Below, piece after piece: positions 27,344 to 35,991 of a stretch of DNA of 40,332 nucleotides (positions are counted from its first letter, which is position 1; every line of letters begins with the position of its first letter). The stretch lies in contig JAJDXK010000008.1 of assembly GCA_022823305.1 (NCBI GenBank), positions 1 to 40,332 of the forward strand. The letters run 5' to 3'. This stretch comes from Alphaproteobacteria bacterium. GTDB lineage: Bacteria > Pseudomonadota > Alphaproteobacteria > UBA828. A model generated the notes under the pieces. That model was given only the letters and a program-made list of their open reading frames with translations. It had not been told where the DNA came from and ran no database searches. Both the position numbers and the translations under genes were made by a program.

Positions 27344-28266
27344 GTCTCGCGGAACTCGGCTTCGATGGTGTGGCCGACGAAGGCGTAGCCAAGCACCGTG
27401 AGCGAGATGGCGACGCCGGGGAAGACCGAAGGCCACCACTCGCCCAGGATCAGCTGCTGCGCGCCTATCGAGATCATGCTGCCCCATTCGGGCGTCGGCG
27501 GGCGGACGCCCGCGCCGACGAAGCTCAGCCCGGCCGTCAGGATGATCGCGAACCCGACGGTGACCGACATCTGCACCAGCGAGGGCACGAGCGAGTTGGG
27601 CAGCACGTGCTTGATCGCGATGGTCCAGCGCGAGTTGCCGACCGCGAGCGCCGCCTGCACGTAGCCGCGCGAGCTCTGCGCCATCACCTCGGCACGGGTG
27701 AGACGGACGAAGATCGGCGTGTAGACCAGCGCCAGGGCCAGCACCAGATTCCCGGTCTGGCGGCCCGAAAGGGCGACCAGGATCATCGCGGTGATGAAGA
27801 CCGGGAAGGACTGCAGCACGTCCGAGATTCGCATCATGAACTCGGTCGCCCAGTTGCGATAGAAACCCGCGAGCAGCCCGAGGAAGGTGCCGATTACCAG
27901 CGAGATGAGCGCGCCGCCGAGCGCGATGGTCATGTCCGCGCGCGGTGCCGAGATGACCCGGGAAAAGACATCGAGGCCGGACTGGTCCGTGCCGAACCAA
28001 TGCGGCGGGGCCTCGCGCTGCCCGCTCACCGTCTCGTAGAGGAGGCGCGGCCAGGTCTCGATGGGCGGCGGTGGCGTCGAGATCTCGCCGGTGGAGCGTA
28101 GCGGGTCGTAGGGGCTGATGAGCGGGCCGAAGGCCGCGAGAAAGAGCGAGAGGAAGACGATCACGACGCCCACGAGGAAGAAGCGGTCGCTCCGCAGCCG
28201 GGCGAGGAGGCCGCGCCGATCCACCGCCGGCAGTGCCGCGCCCGGTGCGCCCGTGAGATCGGTCAT
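27340..28266 (-). CDS. Peptide-type ABC permease (DppC-like)
   Basis: This 308-residue inner-membrane protein is the DppC-type permease. A cytoplasmic N-terminus leads into a membrane helix (FFLVGVVIVFLSLFLAAFGPLI). The periplasmic loop contains HWFGTDQSGLDVFSRVISAPR, the family signature. Several helices follow and the EAA-type coupling motif is seen in YVQAALAVGNSRWTIAIKHVLPNSL. The C-terminus, with PPTPEWGSMISIG and EWWPSVFPGVAISLTVLGYAFVG, is also standard. It lies 16 bases after the DppB-like gene and overlaps the ATPase start by four bases. Confidence 0.94.
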   Translation of the reverse strand: MTDLTGAPGAALPAVDRRGLLARLRSDRFFLVGVVIVFLSLFLAAFGPLISPYDPLRSTGEISTPPPPIETWPRLLYETVSGQREAPPHWFGTDQSGLDVFSRVISAPRADMTIALGGALISLVIGTFLGLLAGFYRNWATEFMMRISDVLQSFPVFITAMILVALSGRQTGNLVLALALVYTPIFVRLTRAEVMAQSSRGYVQAALAVGNSRWTIAIKHVLPNSLVPSLVQMSVTVGFAIILTAGLSFVGAGVRPPTPEWGSMISIGAQQLILGEWWPSVFPGVAISLTVLGYAFVGHTIEAEFRET

Positions 28267-28282
28267 GCCGCGTCCGCCCCTC

Positions 28283-29314
28283 TCAATACTTCACCCGGGG
28301 ATCGAGGTAGGCGTGGATGATGTCGAGCAGCAGATAGATGAGCAGAGACACCAGCGCGACGATCAGCACCACGCCCTGGATCGCCGGATAGTCGAAGGAG
28401 AGGATGGAGCGGATCGCGTACTCGCCGATCCCGCCCAGCGAGAACACGAGCTCCACGGTGACGGCGGCGCTCAGCAGCACCCCATAGAAGATGCCGACCA
28501 GCGTGACCGCAGGCGTCAGCGCGGCGCGGAGCGCGTAGCGCCCGACCGCCCGCCTGGAGAGGCCGCAGCAGCGGGCATAGAGGATGTAGTCCGACTGCAG
28601 CGCGCGGATCATGTTCTGCCGCACCATTTTGGTGATGGCGCCGGAGACCACGAACACCTGGGTCAGAATTGGCAGCATCAGGTGATGGAGGGCCGAGACG
28701 AAGGTATCGAGGCGCCCCTGCAGCAGCGAATCGACGGTGAGGAATCCCGTGATCACGCTCGGCTCGATGAGCAGCGGATCGATGCGGCCGAGCGGCGGCG
28801 GCGCGATGCCGAGAATGAAGAAGAAGAGGAAGACGAAGAGCAGGCCCCACCAGTAGTCCGGCTGGGCGCCGGCGAAGAGGCCCCAGACGAAGGCGATGCG
28901 GTCGGCGATGCCGCCGGGCCTGGTCGCGCTCGCCATGCCGAGCGGGATGGCGATCAGGAACGAGATCAGGAGCGCCAGCGTGACCAGCTCCAGCGTCACC
29001 GGCAGGAAGCGCCCGATTTCGAGGAACACCGGATCGCCCGTGACCCAGGAGAGGCCGAGGCTGCCGTCGGCCAGTCCGTCTGCGCCCCTGTCGGAGGAAA
29101 GGCCGAGGAAGCTCAGCAGCTGATCGACGACGGGCCGGTCGAGGCCGAGGGTGCGCTCGGCCTGGGCATACGCCTCCTCGCTGGCGTTGAGCCCCACCAG
29201 CCGGGCGACGGGATCGGCCGGCAGCAGCCTGATGAGGAAGAAGACGGCGAGCGCCACGCCGAGCAGCTGAAGGACGGCGATCCCGAGGCGGCGGAGGACG
29301 AAGCGGCCGATCAT
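28283..29314 (-). CDS. Peptide-type ABC permease (DppB-like)
   Basis: This 343-residue inner-membrane protein starts RFVLRRLGIAVLQLLGVALAVFFLIRLLPADPV, the classic first helix and PGDP-like turn of DppB permeases. Its EAA-type motif is in DYILYARCCGLSRRAVGRYALRAALTP and its C-terminus LVSLLIYLLLDIIHAYLDPRVKY is diagnostic. The ATG at 29314 has no good ribosome site in front of it. The palindromic repeat at 29337-29447 separates it from the upstream isochorismatase gene, so translation may depend on its own mRNA structure or the start may be slightly misassigned. Confidence 0.92.
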   Translation of the reverse strand: MIGRFVLRRLGIAVLQLLGVALAVFFLIRLLPADPVARLVGLNASEEAYAQAERTLGLDRPVVDQLLSFLGLSSDRGADGLADGSLGLSWVTGDPVFLEIGRFLPVTLELVTLALLISFLIAIPLGMASATRPGGIADRIAFVWGLFAGAQPDYWWGLLFVFLFFFILGIAPPPLGRIDPLLIEPSVITGFLTVDSLLQGRLDTFVSALHHLMLPILTQVFVVSGAITKMVRQNMIRALQSDYILYARCCGLSRRAVGRYALRAALTPAVTLVGIFYGVLLSAAVTVELVFSLGGIGEYAIRSILSFDYPAIQGVVLIVALVSLLIYLLLDIIHAYLDPRVKY

Positions 29315-29336
29315 GGGTGGGCAGACCGGCGCGGGG

Positions 29337-29447
29337 CCCCCACCTCACCCCGACCCTCTCCTCTCCCCCAAGGGAGGAGAGGGGGAGCCTCGCGGCGCGG
29401 TTTACGTCCCCTCTCCTCCCGGGAGGAGGGGGACAGGGGGAGGTGGG
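29337..29447. repeat. Intergenic palindromic element (double hairpin)
   Basis: The element is bounded by CCCACCTC at its left end and the complementary GAGGTGGG at its right end. It contains two internal hairpins, CCCTCTCCTC.../GAGGAGAGGGG and CTCCTCCC/GGGAGGAG. This looks like the REP-type intergenic palindromes that are scattered in many proteobacterial genomes. It lies in a transporter operon between the isochorismatase and permease genes and could stabilise or attenuate the transcript. Copy number cannot be judged from one window. Confidence 0.7.
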
Positions 29448-29548
29448 CTCTGGATCGAGTCACCGCGCGGATGCCGGGAACGGTCCGCCGTCGCACGCCG
29501 ATCGCCACCGCATGGCCGCCGGCTGCCGGCGGGCCGCCGGCCGCTCGC

Positions 29549-30175
29549 TCACCGGTTGCCCTGACCCCAGACGCTGATCACGTCGTCGGTGTCGACGATC
29601 TTGGCGAACACCCAGGCCATGCCGGCAAGCGCGCCGTCGTAGCGGAGCTGCTCGAGCTCGCCGGTCGCATCCTTCGGCACGAAGACCTTGTAGTCGCGCT
29701 GGCTCGCGTCGCGCACCGTGGTCTCGACGCAGATGTTGGTGGTCACGCCGCAGACGACGAGGCTGTCGACGCCGAGGCCGTTCAGCAGCGGCTCGATGTT
29801 GGTGGCGTAGAAGGCGCTCGGCCGGTTCTTGTCGATCACCGTCTCGCCGTCGACCGGCGCGAGCTCGTCGACGATCTCGATGTCCGGCGTGCCTGCGGCG
29901 AGCGAGTCCACCTCGCGAAGCTGCGGCATGATGTAGTTCACCAGGATGCCGCCGTCGGCGTAATCCGGCCGGTAGACGTAGCGGGTGTGAATCACCGGCA
30001 CCCCCGCCTGCCGGGCCGACGCGAGGAGCCGCTTGCAGCCCTCGAGCGCAGCCTTCAGCCCCGTGATGTCGATTCCCGCCTTCGCCAGCGAGCCCTCGTC
30101 CTCGAGGAAGGCCCGCTGCATGTCGATGACGACGAGCGCCGTGCGCTCCCTGGTGAGCTCCATCTCCACCGTCAT
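29549..30175 (-). CDS. Isochorismatase-family cysteine hydrolase
   Basis: This 208-residue protein has the complete catalytic triad of the isochorismatase/nicotinamidase superfamily: Asp18 in VVIDMQ, Lys116 in VIDKNRPSAF and Cys149 in GVTTNICVETT, with the family cis-peptide-like VCGVTTN segment. Members hydrolyse amides (nicotinamide, N-carbamoyl compounds, biuret) or vinyl ethers. It lies 17 bases after the solute-binding protein gene, so it is probably the first catabolic enzyme of the operon, perhaps splitting an amide or carbamoyl group from the imported compound (inference). GGGAGG lies very close to the ATG at 30175, and the GTG two codons later could be the real start. Confidence 0.92.
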   Translation of the reverse strand: MTVEMELTRERTALVVIDMQRAFLEDEGSLAKAGIDITGLKAALEGCKRLLASARQAGVPVIHTRYVYRPDYADGGILVNYIMPQLREVDSLAAGTPDIEIVDELAPVDGETVIDKNRPSAFYATNIEPLLNGLGVDSLVVCGVTTNICVETTVRDASQRDYKVFVPKDATGELEQLRYDGALAGMAWVFAKIVDTDDVISVWGQGNR

Positions 30176-30192
30176 GCCTCCCGCTCGGTGCC

Positions 30193-31881
30193 CTACTCGG
30201 CCGGGCGGAAATCGTAGTAGTGGAGCGCGTTGTCAGGGTGCCAGACGACTCCGGTGACGTCCGCCGACGTCGCCCAGTGGGTCTTGTATTCGAGGATCGG
30301 CACCATCGCGAGCTCCTCCATCAGCGTCTCCTGAATGTCGACGAGCGTCGCCGTGCGCTTGGCATCGTCGGCCTCGTTCAGGGTGGCGAAGAGCGCGTTG
30401 TCCACCGCCTCGTTGCTGTAGTTCATGGCGTTCATGATCCCGCCCTTGGCCGCCGTCACGTAGCTGAGCAGGATGCCGTAGGCGGCGTCGACGCCGATCG
30501 GCTTCACGTGGTCGGTGAGCCCGAGCGGCATGTCCTTCTTGACCAGCTCGCGCTCGCCGTACTGGGTCTGCGGGATGGGATCGAGCTCCATCGGGATGCC
30601 CACGTCGCGGAGCGCCGTCTGCAGCACGGTCGCCGTGGGGCCGAGGGCCGATTCCTTCTCGGCGATGTAGGTGATCCTGAGCGCATCGGGGAAGGCCTCC
30701 AGGCCCTGGCCCTCCGGATAGCCCGCTTCGGCGAGGTAGGCACGGGCCTTCTCCGCATCCTCGGCGTACTGCACCGAGGCCTCGTGGTAGCCCGGATAGG
30801 TCGTCGGGATCATCCCCGGCCACTTGCGCGCCTTGCCGAAGTAGCTGGTCGAGATGATCTTGTCGTAGGGCACCGCATGGGCCAGCGCCTTGCGCATTGC
30901 CAGATTGTCGTAGGGCGGCACCTGGTAGTTCACGTAGAGGAAGAGGTTCTCGTTGCCGTAGGCGCTGACGACCTTGACGCCGTCCATCTTGCTCAGGCTG
31001 TCGTATTCCTTCGGCGTCAGCCGCTCGGCGATCTGCGCCCGGCCCGACTGCAGGATGGCGACGCGGTTCGCGCTCTGCGGCACCTTCCTCAGCACCACCC
31101 GGTCGTAGGCCGGCGCGCCGAGGTAGTAGTCCGGGTTCGCCTTCACGGTGAAGCCCGCGCCCTTGTCCCAGTCGTCGAGGCACCAGGGGCCGAAGCCCGG
31201 CGCATTGACGTTGTTGTTGTAGGTGTGGCTCCAGGGGTCCTCCTCGGTCGCGTTGGCCTCCATGGTCTCCTTGTCGTAGATGTAGAGGCCGAAGATCGTG
31301 AGCACGCGGAGGAAGAGCTGGTTCGGTCCCGACTGGCGGATCTGGACCGTGTAGTCGTCGATCTTCCTGACCTCGTCGCCGAGAGTCCGCGCCGCAGCGC
31401 CCGACTCGTCCTGCGCGAAGACGGCGGGTGTGAAGCCATCTATCGAGCCGACGTTGGAGAGGAACCAGCCGATCGGCGCGGCCCCGCTCACCGACTTGGC
31501 GCGGGCGAAGGTGTAGACCACGTCGTCGGCGTTGAAGGTGGCGCCGTTGCAGCCCTTGACGCCCTGGCGCAGCGTGAAGGTCCAGGTGAAGGTTTCGGGG
31601 TCGTAGGTCCAGGATTCCGCGAGCCTGCCCTCGAACTTGTCGAAGTCGAGAAGCTGCACGCCCTCCTCGTTCACCTCGCCGGGTGCGTAATAGACCAGCG
31701 GCTCCAGCAGGTTCGCGATGCCGCCGTATGTCGGGATCAGAGAGGCCGTCGGCCCGTCGTAGTCGAGACCGGCGGGAATGTCGTCCGCCAGGACCAACAG
31801 GTCCTTGGCCTGCGCCGCACCGGCCATGCCGATGGCAGCCACGAACGCAACGAGCAGGCGATGCAGCCATGAGATGTGCAT
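30193..31881 (-). CDS. ABC transporter solute-binding protein (family 5), Sec-exported
   Basis: This 562-residue periplasmic protein belongs to the extracellular solute-binding family 5 (peptide/nickel/oligopeptide). A Sec signal peptide (HRLLVAFVAAIGMAGAAQAKD) is present with a probable AQA cleavage site. The family core is visible in LAESWTYDPETFTWTFTLRQGVKGCNGATFNADDVVYTFARAKS and in RKALAHAVPYDKIISTSYFGKARK. The ATG at 31881 follows GGAGGGACCGACA, a good ribosome site, and is preferred to 31923. It heads the minus-strand operon and is divergent from the luciferase-like gene at 32141. The ligand is unknown. Confidence 0.93.
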   Translation of the reverse strand: MHISWLHRLLVAFVAAIGMAGAAQAKDLLVLADDIPAGLDYDGPTASLIPTYGGIANLLEPLVYYAPGEVNEEGVQLLDFDKFEGRLAESWTYDPETFTWTFTLRQGVKGCNGATFNADDVVYTFARAKSVSGAAPIGWFLSNVGSIDGFTPAVFAQDESGAAARTLGDEVRKIDDYTVQIRQSGPNQLFLRVLTIFGLYIYDKETMEANATEEDPWSHTYNNNVNAPGFGPWCLDDWDKGAGFTVKANPDYYLGAPAYDRVVLRKVPQSANRVAILQSGRAQIAERLTPKEYDSLSKMDGVKVVSAYGNENLFLYVNYQVPPYDNLAMRKALAHAVPYDKIISTSYFGKARKWPGMIPTTYPGYHEASVQYAEDAEKARAYLAEAGYPEGQGLEAFPDALRITYIAEKESALGPTATVLQTALRDVGIPMELDPIPQTQYGERELVKKDMPLGLTDHVKPIGVDAAYGILLSYVTAAKGGIMNAMNYSNEAVDNALFATLNEADDAKRTATLVDIQETLMEELAMVPILEYKTHWATSADVTGVVWHPDNALHYYDFRPAE

Positions 31882-32140
31882 TGTCGGTCCCTCCCTGCGC
31901 GACAGTCCTCCTCCGTTGTCCACGGGGCGCGCCGCTCTCGACGATCCTCCCCCGACTGCCGCACGGGAAGCTTGCCGTCAGCCGGCGTGGCGGCGCAAGG
32001 GTGTTTCGCCGCCGCACACCGTCGTACGGACCATGACCGTGGTGGGAAATGCGGGTTAATGTCTTGATTGCCGGAGGCGCAGGCGCGGTCGCGGCGGCGG
32101 CCTGCCGCTTCGCTGCAAGTCGATGAGAGGGGGTGGGGAC
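31882..32140. other. Divergent intergenic region between the two transport operons
   Basis: This 259-base gap should hold promoters for both the solute-binding protein operon (minus) and the luciferase-like gene (plus). I found no convincing -35/-10 pair or inverted repeat. A 25-codon frame at 32049-32126 lies in it but is not convincing as a gene. Confidence 0.4.
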
Positions 32141-33163
32141 GTGGCCGCTGAACGCCGGATCAGGTGGGGCGTCCTCTTCAACGGCGACAACCTGTCGCTG
32201 GACGAGATTCTCCGCTACGCCCGCATGGCCGAGGAGGCCGGCGCCGACAGTCTCTGGTCGAGCGATCTGGGACGCGATGCCTTCACGCCGCTCGCTGCCA
32301 TGGCCGGTGTGGTCAAGTCGGTGCGATTGGGAACCGCCGTCGCCACCTTCGCGCGCCCGCCGATGCACACTGAGACCGCGGCCATGACCATGGCCGAGCT
32401 CACCGGCCGGAAATTCGTGCTGGGCCTCGGTACCGCGCCCCGGGAGTGGAACAGGGACTGGCACGGGCTCGCCGACTACAGGCCGGTGACGCGCATGCGC
32501 GAGTACGTCGAATGCATCCGCAAGATGTGGACCGCGACTCCGACGGAAGCCGTCGACCATGACGGCCGCTTCGTCAGCGTTCGCGGCTACCGGCGCTTCA
32601 TTCCCGCGCCCTGCCCGGCGGTGCCGATCTACCTCGCCGCCGTACGGGAAGGGATGCTGGAACTGGCCGGCGAGGTCGGCGATGGCCTGCTCGCCAACAC
32701 GTTGAACACGCCAGCCTATTTCCGCGACATCGTGCGGCCGCGAATCGCCGCCGGCATGGCGAAGGCCGGGCGCTCGGGCGCGCCCTTCGAGATCGTGACG
32801 CTCAAGGCCTGTGCAGTGCACGAGGACCGCGCACGGGCCCGTGCCCTCGCGAAGCGCGCGATCGCCTTCTACGCGACGCTGGATTACTTCGACATCGTTC
32901 TCGATCCGGCGGGCTTTGCCGAGCAGAAGGCGCGCATTCGCGCGGCCCATGCGCGAAGCGACTTTCCCGCCATGCTGGACGCGGTAACGGAGGACATGAT
33001 CGACGCGCTGGTGCTGGCGGGAACGGCCGCCGAGGTGCGCGCGCAGCTCGCGCCCTTCGCGGGTCTGATCGACACCGTGATCCTGGCCTGCCCCATTCTG
33101 GCGGCCGACCCGGAGGAAACGCGCGCCAACCACGAAGCGATGATCGCCGCCTTCGCCCGATGA
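32141..33163 (+). CDS. Luciferase-like (LLM) flavin-dependent oxidoreductase
   Basis: This 340-residue protein has the bacterial-luciferase-like TIM barrel: EILRYARMAEEAGADSLWSSD near the start, RLGTAVATFARPPMHTETAAMTMAELTGRKFVLGLGTA, the VTRMREYVECIRKMW helix and PIYLAAVREGMLELAGEVGDGLL. Such enzymes use reduced FMN or F420 to oxidise or cleave C-N, C-S or C-C bonds. I chose the GTG at 32141, which has AGGGGG seven bases upstream; the ATG at 32123 gives six more residues but has no ribosome site. It lies between two divergent transport operons and probably acts on the same compound. Confidence 0.85.
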   Translation: MAAERRIRWGVLFNGDNLSLDEILRYARMAEEAGADSLWSSDLGRDAFTPLAAMAGVVKSVRLGTAVATFARPPMHTETAAMTMAELTGRKFVLGLGTAPREWNRDWHGLADYRPVTRMREYVECIRKMWTATPTEAVDHDGRFVSVRGYRRFIPAPCPAVPIYLAAVREGMLELAGEVGDGLLANTLNTPAYFRDIVRPRIAAGMAKAGRSGAPFEIVTLKACAVHEDRARARALAKRAIAFYATLDYFDIVLDPAGFAEQKARIRAAHARSDFPAMLDAVTEDMIDALVLAGTAAEVRAQLAPFAGLIDTVILACPILAADPEETRANHEAMIAAFAR

Positions 33164-33258
33164 TCGCCGGATGATCGTCGCGTCGGACAACGCGTTCGCC
33201 TATATTGGGGCGGACTGCGGGGCCACCGGCCCCGCACCGCTCATCAAGGGAGACCACC

Positions 33259-34926
33259 ATGACGAATTCGACGGGCAATCGCTGGTCGCTGGACCGGCGC
33301 ACCTTCCTCAAGGGCACGACCGCGGCGGCCGCAGCGGCTGCGGTGCCGGGCGCGATCGCAGGCCGCGGCGCCCTGGCGCAGGATCGGGCATCGACGCTGG
33401 CGATCGCCGCGCCGGCGACGCCGCAGAGCCTCGACAGCGAGTATGACGTGAGCCTGGGGACCTTCGAGACGGTTGCCGCATGCTACGATTCGCTCGTCGA
33501 GTTCGAGAAGATCGTCGATCCCGGCGATCCGGATGCGCTGCGCGAGGACATCAAGGATTACCCGAATAACCCCGGCCGCGTGAACATGAAGGGCAAGCTC
33601 GCCGAAAGCTGGGAGGTCGACCCCGACAGCCAGTGGGTTCGCTTCAAGCTGCGCGAAGGCGTCAAGAGCAACTGGGGCAACGAGCTCACCGCCGAGGACG
33701 TGGTCTGGACCTGGCACCGCAAGCTGGAGCTGGGCGCGATCGGAGGCTTCTTCGCCAACACCATCAGCCTCAAGCGGAAGGAGCAGATCAAGGCGGAGGG
33801 TTCGCACGTCGTCTCCTTCAACCTCGATCACCCGAACCCGCTGCTGCTGAAGCTGCAGCCGAACCTCTACAACCCGATCTACGATTCCACGCAGTGCAAG
33901 GCGGCCGGCGGTACGGACGACCCCTGGGCCAAGGAGTTCCTGAAGAACGAGACGGCGGGCTTCGGCCCCTACCGCATCGAGCAGCTCACGCGGGGCGCCC
34001 AGGCGGTCTACAAGGCGCGCGACGACTACTACGGCGGCAAGCCCGCGATGGACACGGTGATCCTGCGCGAGGTGCCGACCTCGGCCAACCGGGCACAGCT
34101 TCTGCAGGGCGGTGCGGTCGATATCGCGCAGTACCTGCAGCCGCTGGAGCTGGTGCAGCTCGCGAACGCGCCCGGCGTGAGCGTCGATACGATCCCCGCG
34201 ACCTTCATGCTCTGGATCGAGCTCAACGCCAAGATCCCGCCCTTCGACAGCATCGACGTGCGCCGGGCGATGAACTTCGCCTTCCCGCAGGAGCAGGTCA
34301 TCTCCACCGTGTTCCAGAACCTGGCAAGCCCGCTCACCGGCTGCATGCCCGACATCTATCCGGGCTTCAATGCGGCCTACTGGGAATACGGCACCCAGGA
34401 CCTCGACCATGCGCGTGAGCTGCTGAAGGGGGCCGGTTACGGCGACGGCTTCGAGACCACTCTCGGCTACAACGCCGCGGACGCGACGCAGGAGACCACG
34501 GCGATCCTCTTCCAGAGCGCGCTCAGGGAGATCGGGGTCAACCTGCAGCTCAAGAAGATCCCGGCGGCGACGTTCTACAACAACGTCTCCGAGCGCAAGC
34601 AGCCGATGATCTTCTACTACGATTCGCCGTGGTGCCCGGATCCCGGCTACTCGATGAACCTCTACTTCCACTCCAAGTCGTTCATCAACTACTCGAATTA
34701 CGTGAACCTGCGGGTGGACGAGCTGATCGACGGCGCGGCGCAGACCGGCGACATGGACGCCCGCCTCGCTGCCATGGACGAGGTGCAGCAGATCGTGATG
34801 CGCGAGGCGCCCTGGGTCTTCGGCGTCTTCACCAACTACTCGATGGCGCGCCGCTCCGACGTGCGCGGCTGGACCTACTACACGTCCAACAACATCCGCT
34901 TCCAGGACTTCAGTCGGGAGGCGTAA
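33259..34926 (+). CDS. ABC transporter solute-binding protein (family 5), Tat-exported
   Basis: This 555-residue protein is a second family-5 solute-binding protein. Its N-terminus, with LDRRTFLKGTTAAAAAAAVPGAIAGRGALAQD, is a twin-arginine signal, so it should be exported folded, unlike the Sec-exported homologue at 30193. Family features include KLAESWEVDPDSQWVRFKLREGVKSNWGNELTAEDVVWTWHRKLE and VRRAMNFAFPQEQVI. The ATG at 33259 has AAGGGAG eight bases upstream. It heads the plus-strand transporter operon. The 105-base gap after it carries a strong hairpin. Confidence 0.93.
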   Translation: MTNSTGNRWSLDRRTFLKGTTAAAAAAAVPGAIAGRGALAQDRASTLAIAAPATPQSLDSEYDVSLGTFETVAACYDSLVEFEKIVDPGDPDALREDIKDYPNNPGRVNMKGKLAESWEVDPDSQWVRFKLREGVKSNWGNELTAEDVVWTWHRKLELGAIGGFFANTISLKRKEQIKAEGSHVVSFNLDHPNPLLLKLQPNLYNPIYDSTQCKAAGGTDDPWAKEFLKNETAGFGPYRIEQLTRGAQAVYKARDDYYGGKPAMDTVILREVPTSANRAQLLQGGAVDIAQYLQPLELVQLANAPGVSVDTIPATFMLWIELNAKIPPFDSIDVRRAMNFAFPQEQVISTVFQNLASPLTGCMPDIYPGFNAAYWEYGTQDLDHARELLKGAGYGDGFETTLGYNAADATQETTAILFQSALREIGVNLQLKKIPAATFYNNVSERKQPMIFYYDSPWCPDPGYSMNLYFHSKSFINYSNYVNLRVDELIDGAAQTGDMDARLAAMDEVQQIVMREAPWVFGVFTNYSMARRSDVRGWTYYTSNNIRFQDFSREA

Positions 34927-34937
34927 GGGGGGTCATC

Positions 34938-34971
34938 CGGGCCGCGTCGCCACCCGCGGCGGCGCGGCCCG
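34938..34971 (+). terminator. Strong hairpin after the solute-binding protein gene
   Basis: CGGGCCGCG pairs with CGCGGCCCG. A T-G pair and four more pairs extend this to about 14 bp, closed by a six-base loop. No T tract follows, so complete termination is unlikely. In many ABC operons such a hairpin after the binding-protein gene gives more binding protein than membrane subunits; that role is inferred here. Confidence 0.55.
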
Positions 34972-35031
34972 CCCGCATCCCGAAATTTCTGAGCGAAACC
35001 TTGCCCACGCCATGAGCGTGTCGCACCAGCG

Positions 35032-35982
35032 ATGACAGACATCACCGCCGGGCATTCCGAGCGCAGCCGTTGGGAAGCCTTCCTCCACGCGCTCCGCTTT
35101 CTGCTGGCCGTGCTGCGGGCGCGGCCCCTCTTCGCGCTCGGCTACGTCATCGTTCTGCTCGTGATCGTGCTCGCCATCTTCGCGCCGCTGATCGCGCCCT
35201 ACGAGCCCGAGGTCGCGAACCCGACCGACTTCCTGCAGGGCCCGAGCTGGCGGCACCTCTTCGGCACCGATGCGACCGGCATGGACATCTTCAGCCGCAT
35301 CGTCTACGCGCCCCGCATCGACCTCACCATCGCCATCGCCGGCACGATGATCTCTGCCGTCGTCGGCTCCTTCATCGGCGCGGTCGTCGGCTACTACCAG
35401 GAAGGCGGCGGCTTCGGCTCCTTCGGCGCGGGCTTCGTCATGCGCGCGGCCGACGTGCTGCAGGCCTTCCCCGTCTTCGTCTTCGCCATCGCCCTGGTGG
35501 CGATCTTCGGCCAGAGCCTGGAGAGCATCATCGCCGCCATCGCCTTCGTGAACGCGCCGATCTACCTGCGCCTCATGCGCAGCCAGGTGCTCGCGATCCG
35601 CAACATGCGCTACGTCGAGGCCTCCTACGTTTCCGGCGCCTCCGACCTGATGATCATGCTGCGCCACATCATCCCCAACTCGATGGCGCCGATCCTGGCC
35701 CAGCTCTCGGTCAACATCGGCTGGTCGATCCTGCTCACGGCGGCCTTGAGCTTCGTCGGCGCCGGCGTGGTCGCGCCCACGCCCGAATGGGGCAGCATGA
35801 TCGCCATGGGCTTCCAGAACATCATCACCGGCCAGTGGTGGCCCTCGGTGTTCCCCGGCATCGCGCTGGCGGTCACCGTCTTCGGCTTCGCGCTCGTCGG
35901 CGCGAGCGTGGAGGTGCTGGCGGACCCGGCGCGCAGGCGCGCCCTCGCCGGCACGCTGCGCGAGCGGAAGAAGGCGGCGTAG
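35032..35982 (+). CDS. Peptide-type ABC permease (DppC-like), second operon
   Basis: This 316-residue inner-membrane protein is a DppC-type permease. The first helix is ALGYVIVLLVIVLAIFAPLIAPY, followed by HLFGTDATGMDIFSRIVYAPRIDL, the family loop. The EAA-type motif is in YVEASYVSGASDLMIMLRHIIPNSMAPILAQ and the C-terminus has TPEWGSMIAMGFQNIITGQWWPSVFPGIALAVTVFGFALVG. It precedes the DppB-like gene by nine bases; this C-then-B order is the reverse of that in the minus-strand operon. Confidence 0.94.
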   Translation: MTDITAGHSERSRWEAFLHALRFLLAVLRARPLFALGYVIVLLVIVLAIFAPLIAPYEPEVANPTDFLQGPSWRHLFGTDATGMDIFSRIVYAPRIDLTIAIAGTMISAVVGSFIGAVVGYYQEGGGFGSFGAGFVMRAADVLQAFPVFVFAIALVAIFGQSLESIIAAIAFVNAPIYLRLMRSQVLAIRNMRYVEASYVSGASDLMIMLRHIIPNSMAPILAQLSVNIGWSILLTAALSFVGAGVVAPTPEWGSMIAMGFQNIITGQWWPSVFPGIALAVTVFGFALVGASVEVLADPARRRALAGTLRERKKAA

Positions 35983-35991
35983 GGCCTGCCG

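Noticed and set aside
23279-27388. Very long plus-strand frame opposite the ligase, amidohydrolase and ATPase genes
   Set aside because: Low-complexity shadow of three clearly identified minus-strand genes.
32049-32126. 25-codon frame ending in ATGA before the luciferase-like gene
   Set aside because: No good ribosome site and no recognisable product; could be a leader peptide coupling to the ATG at 32123, but nothing supports it beyond the overlap.
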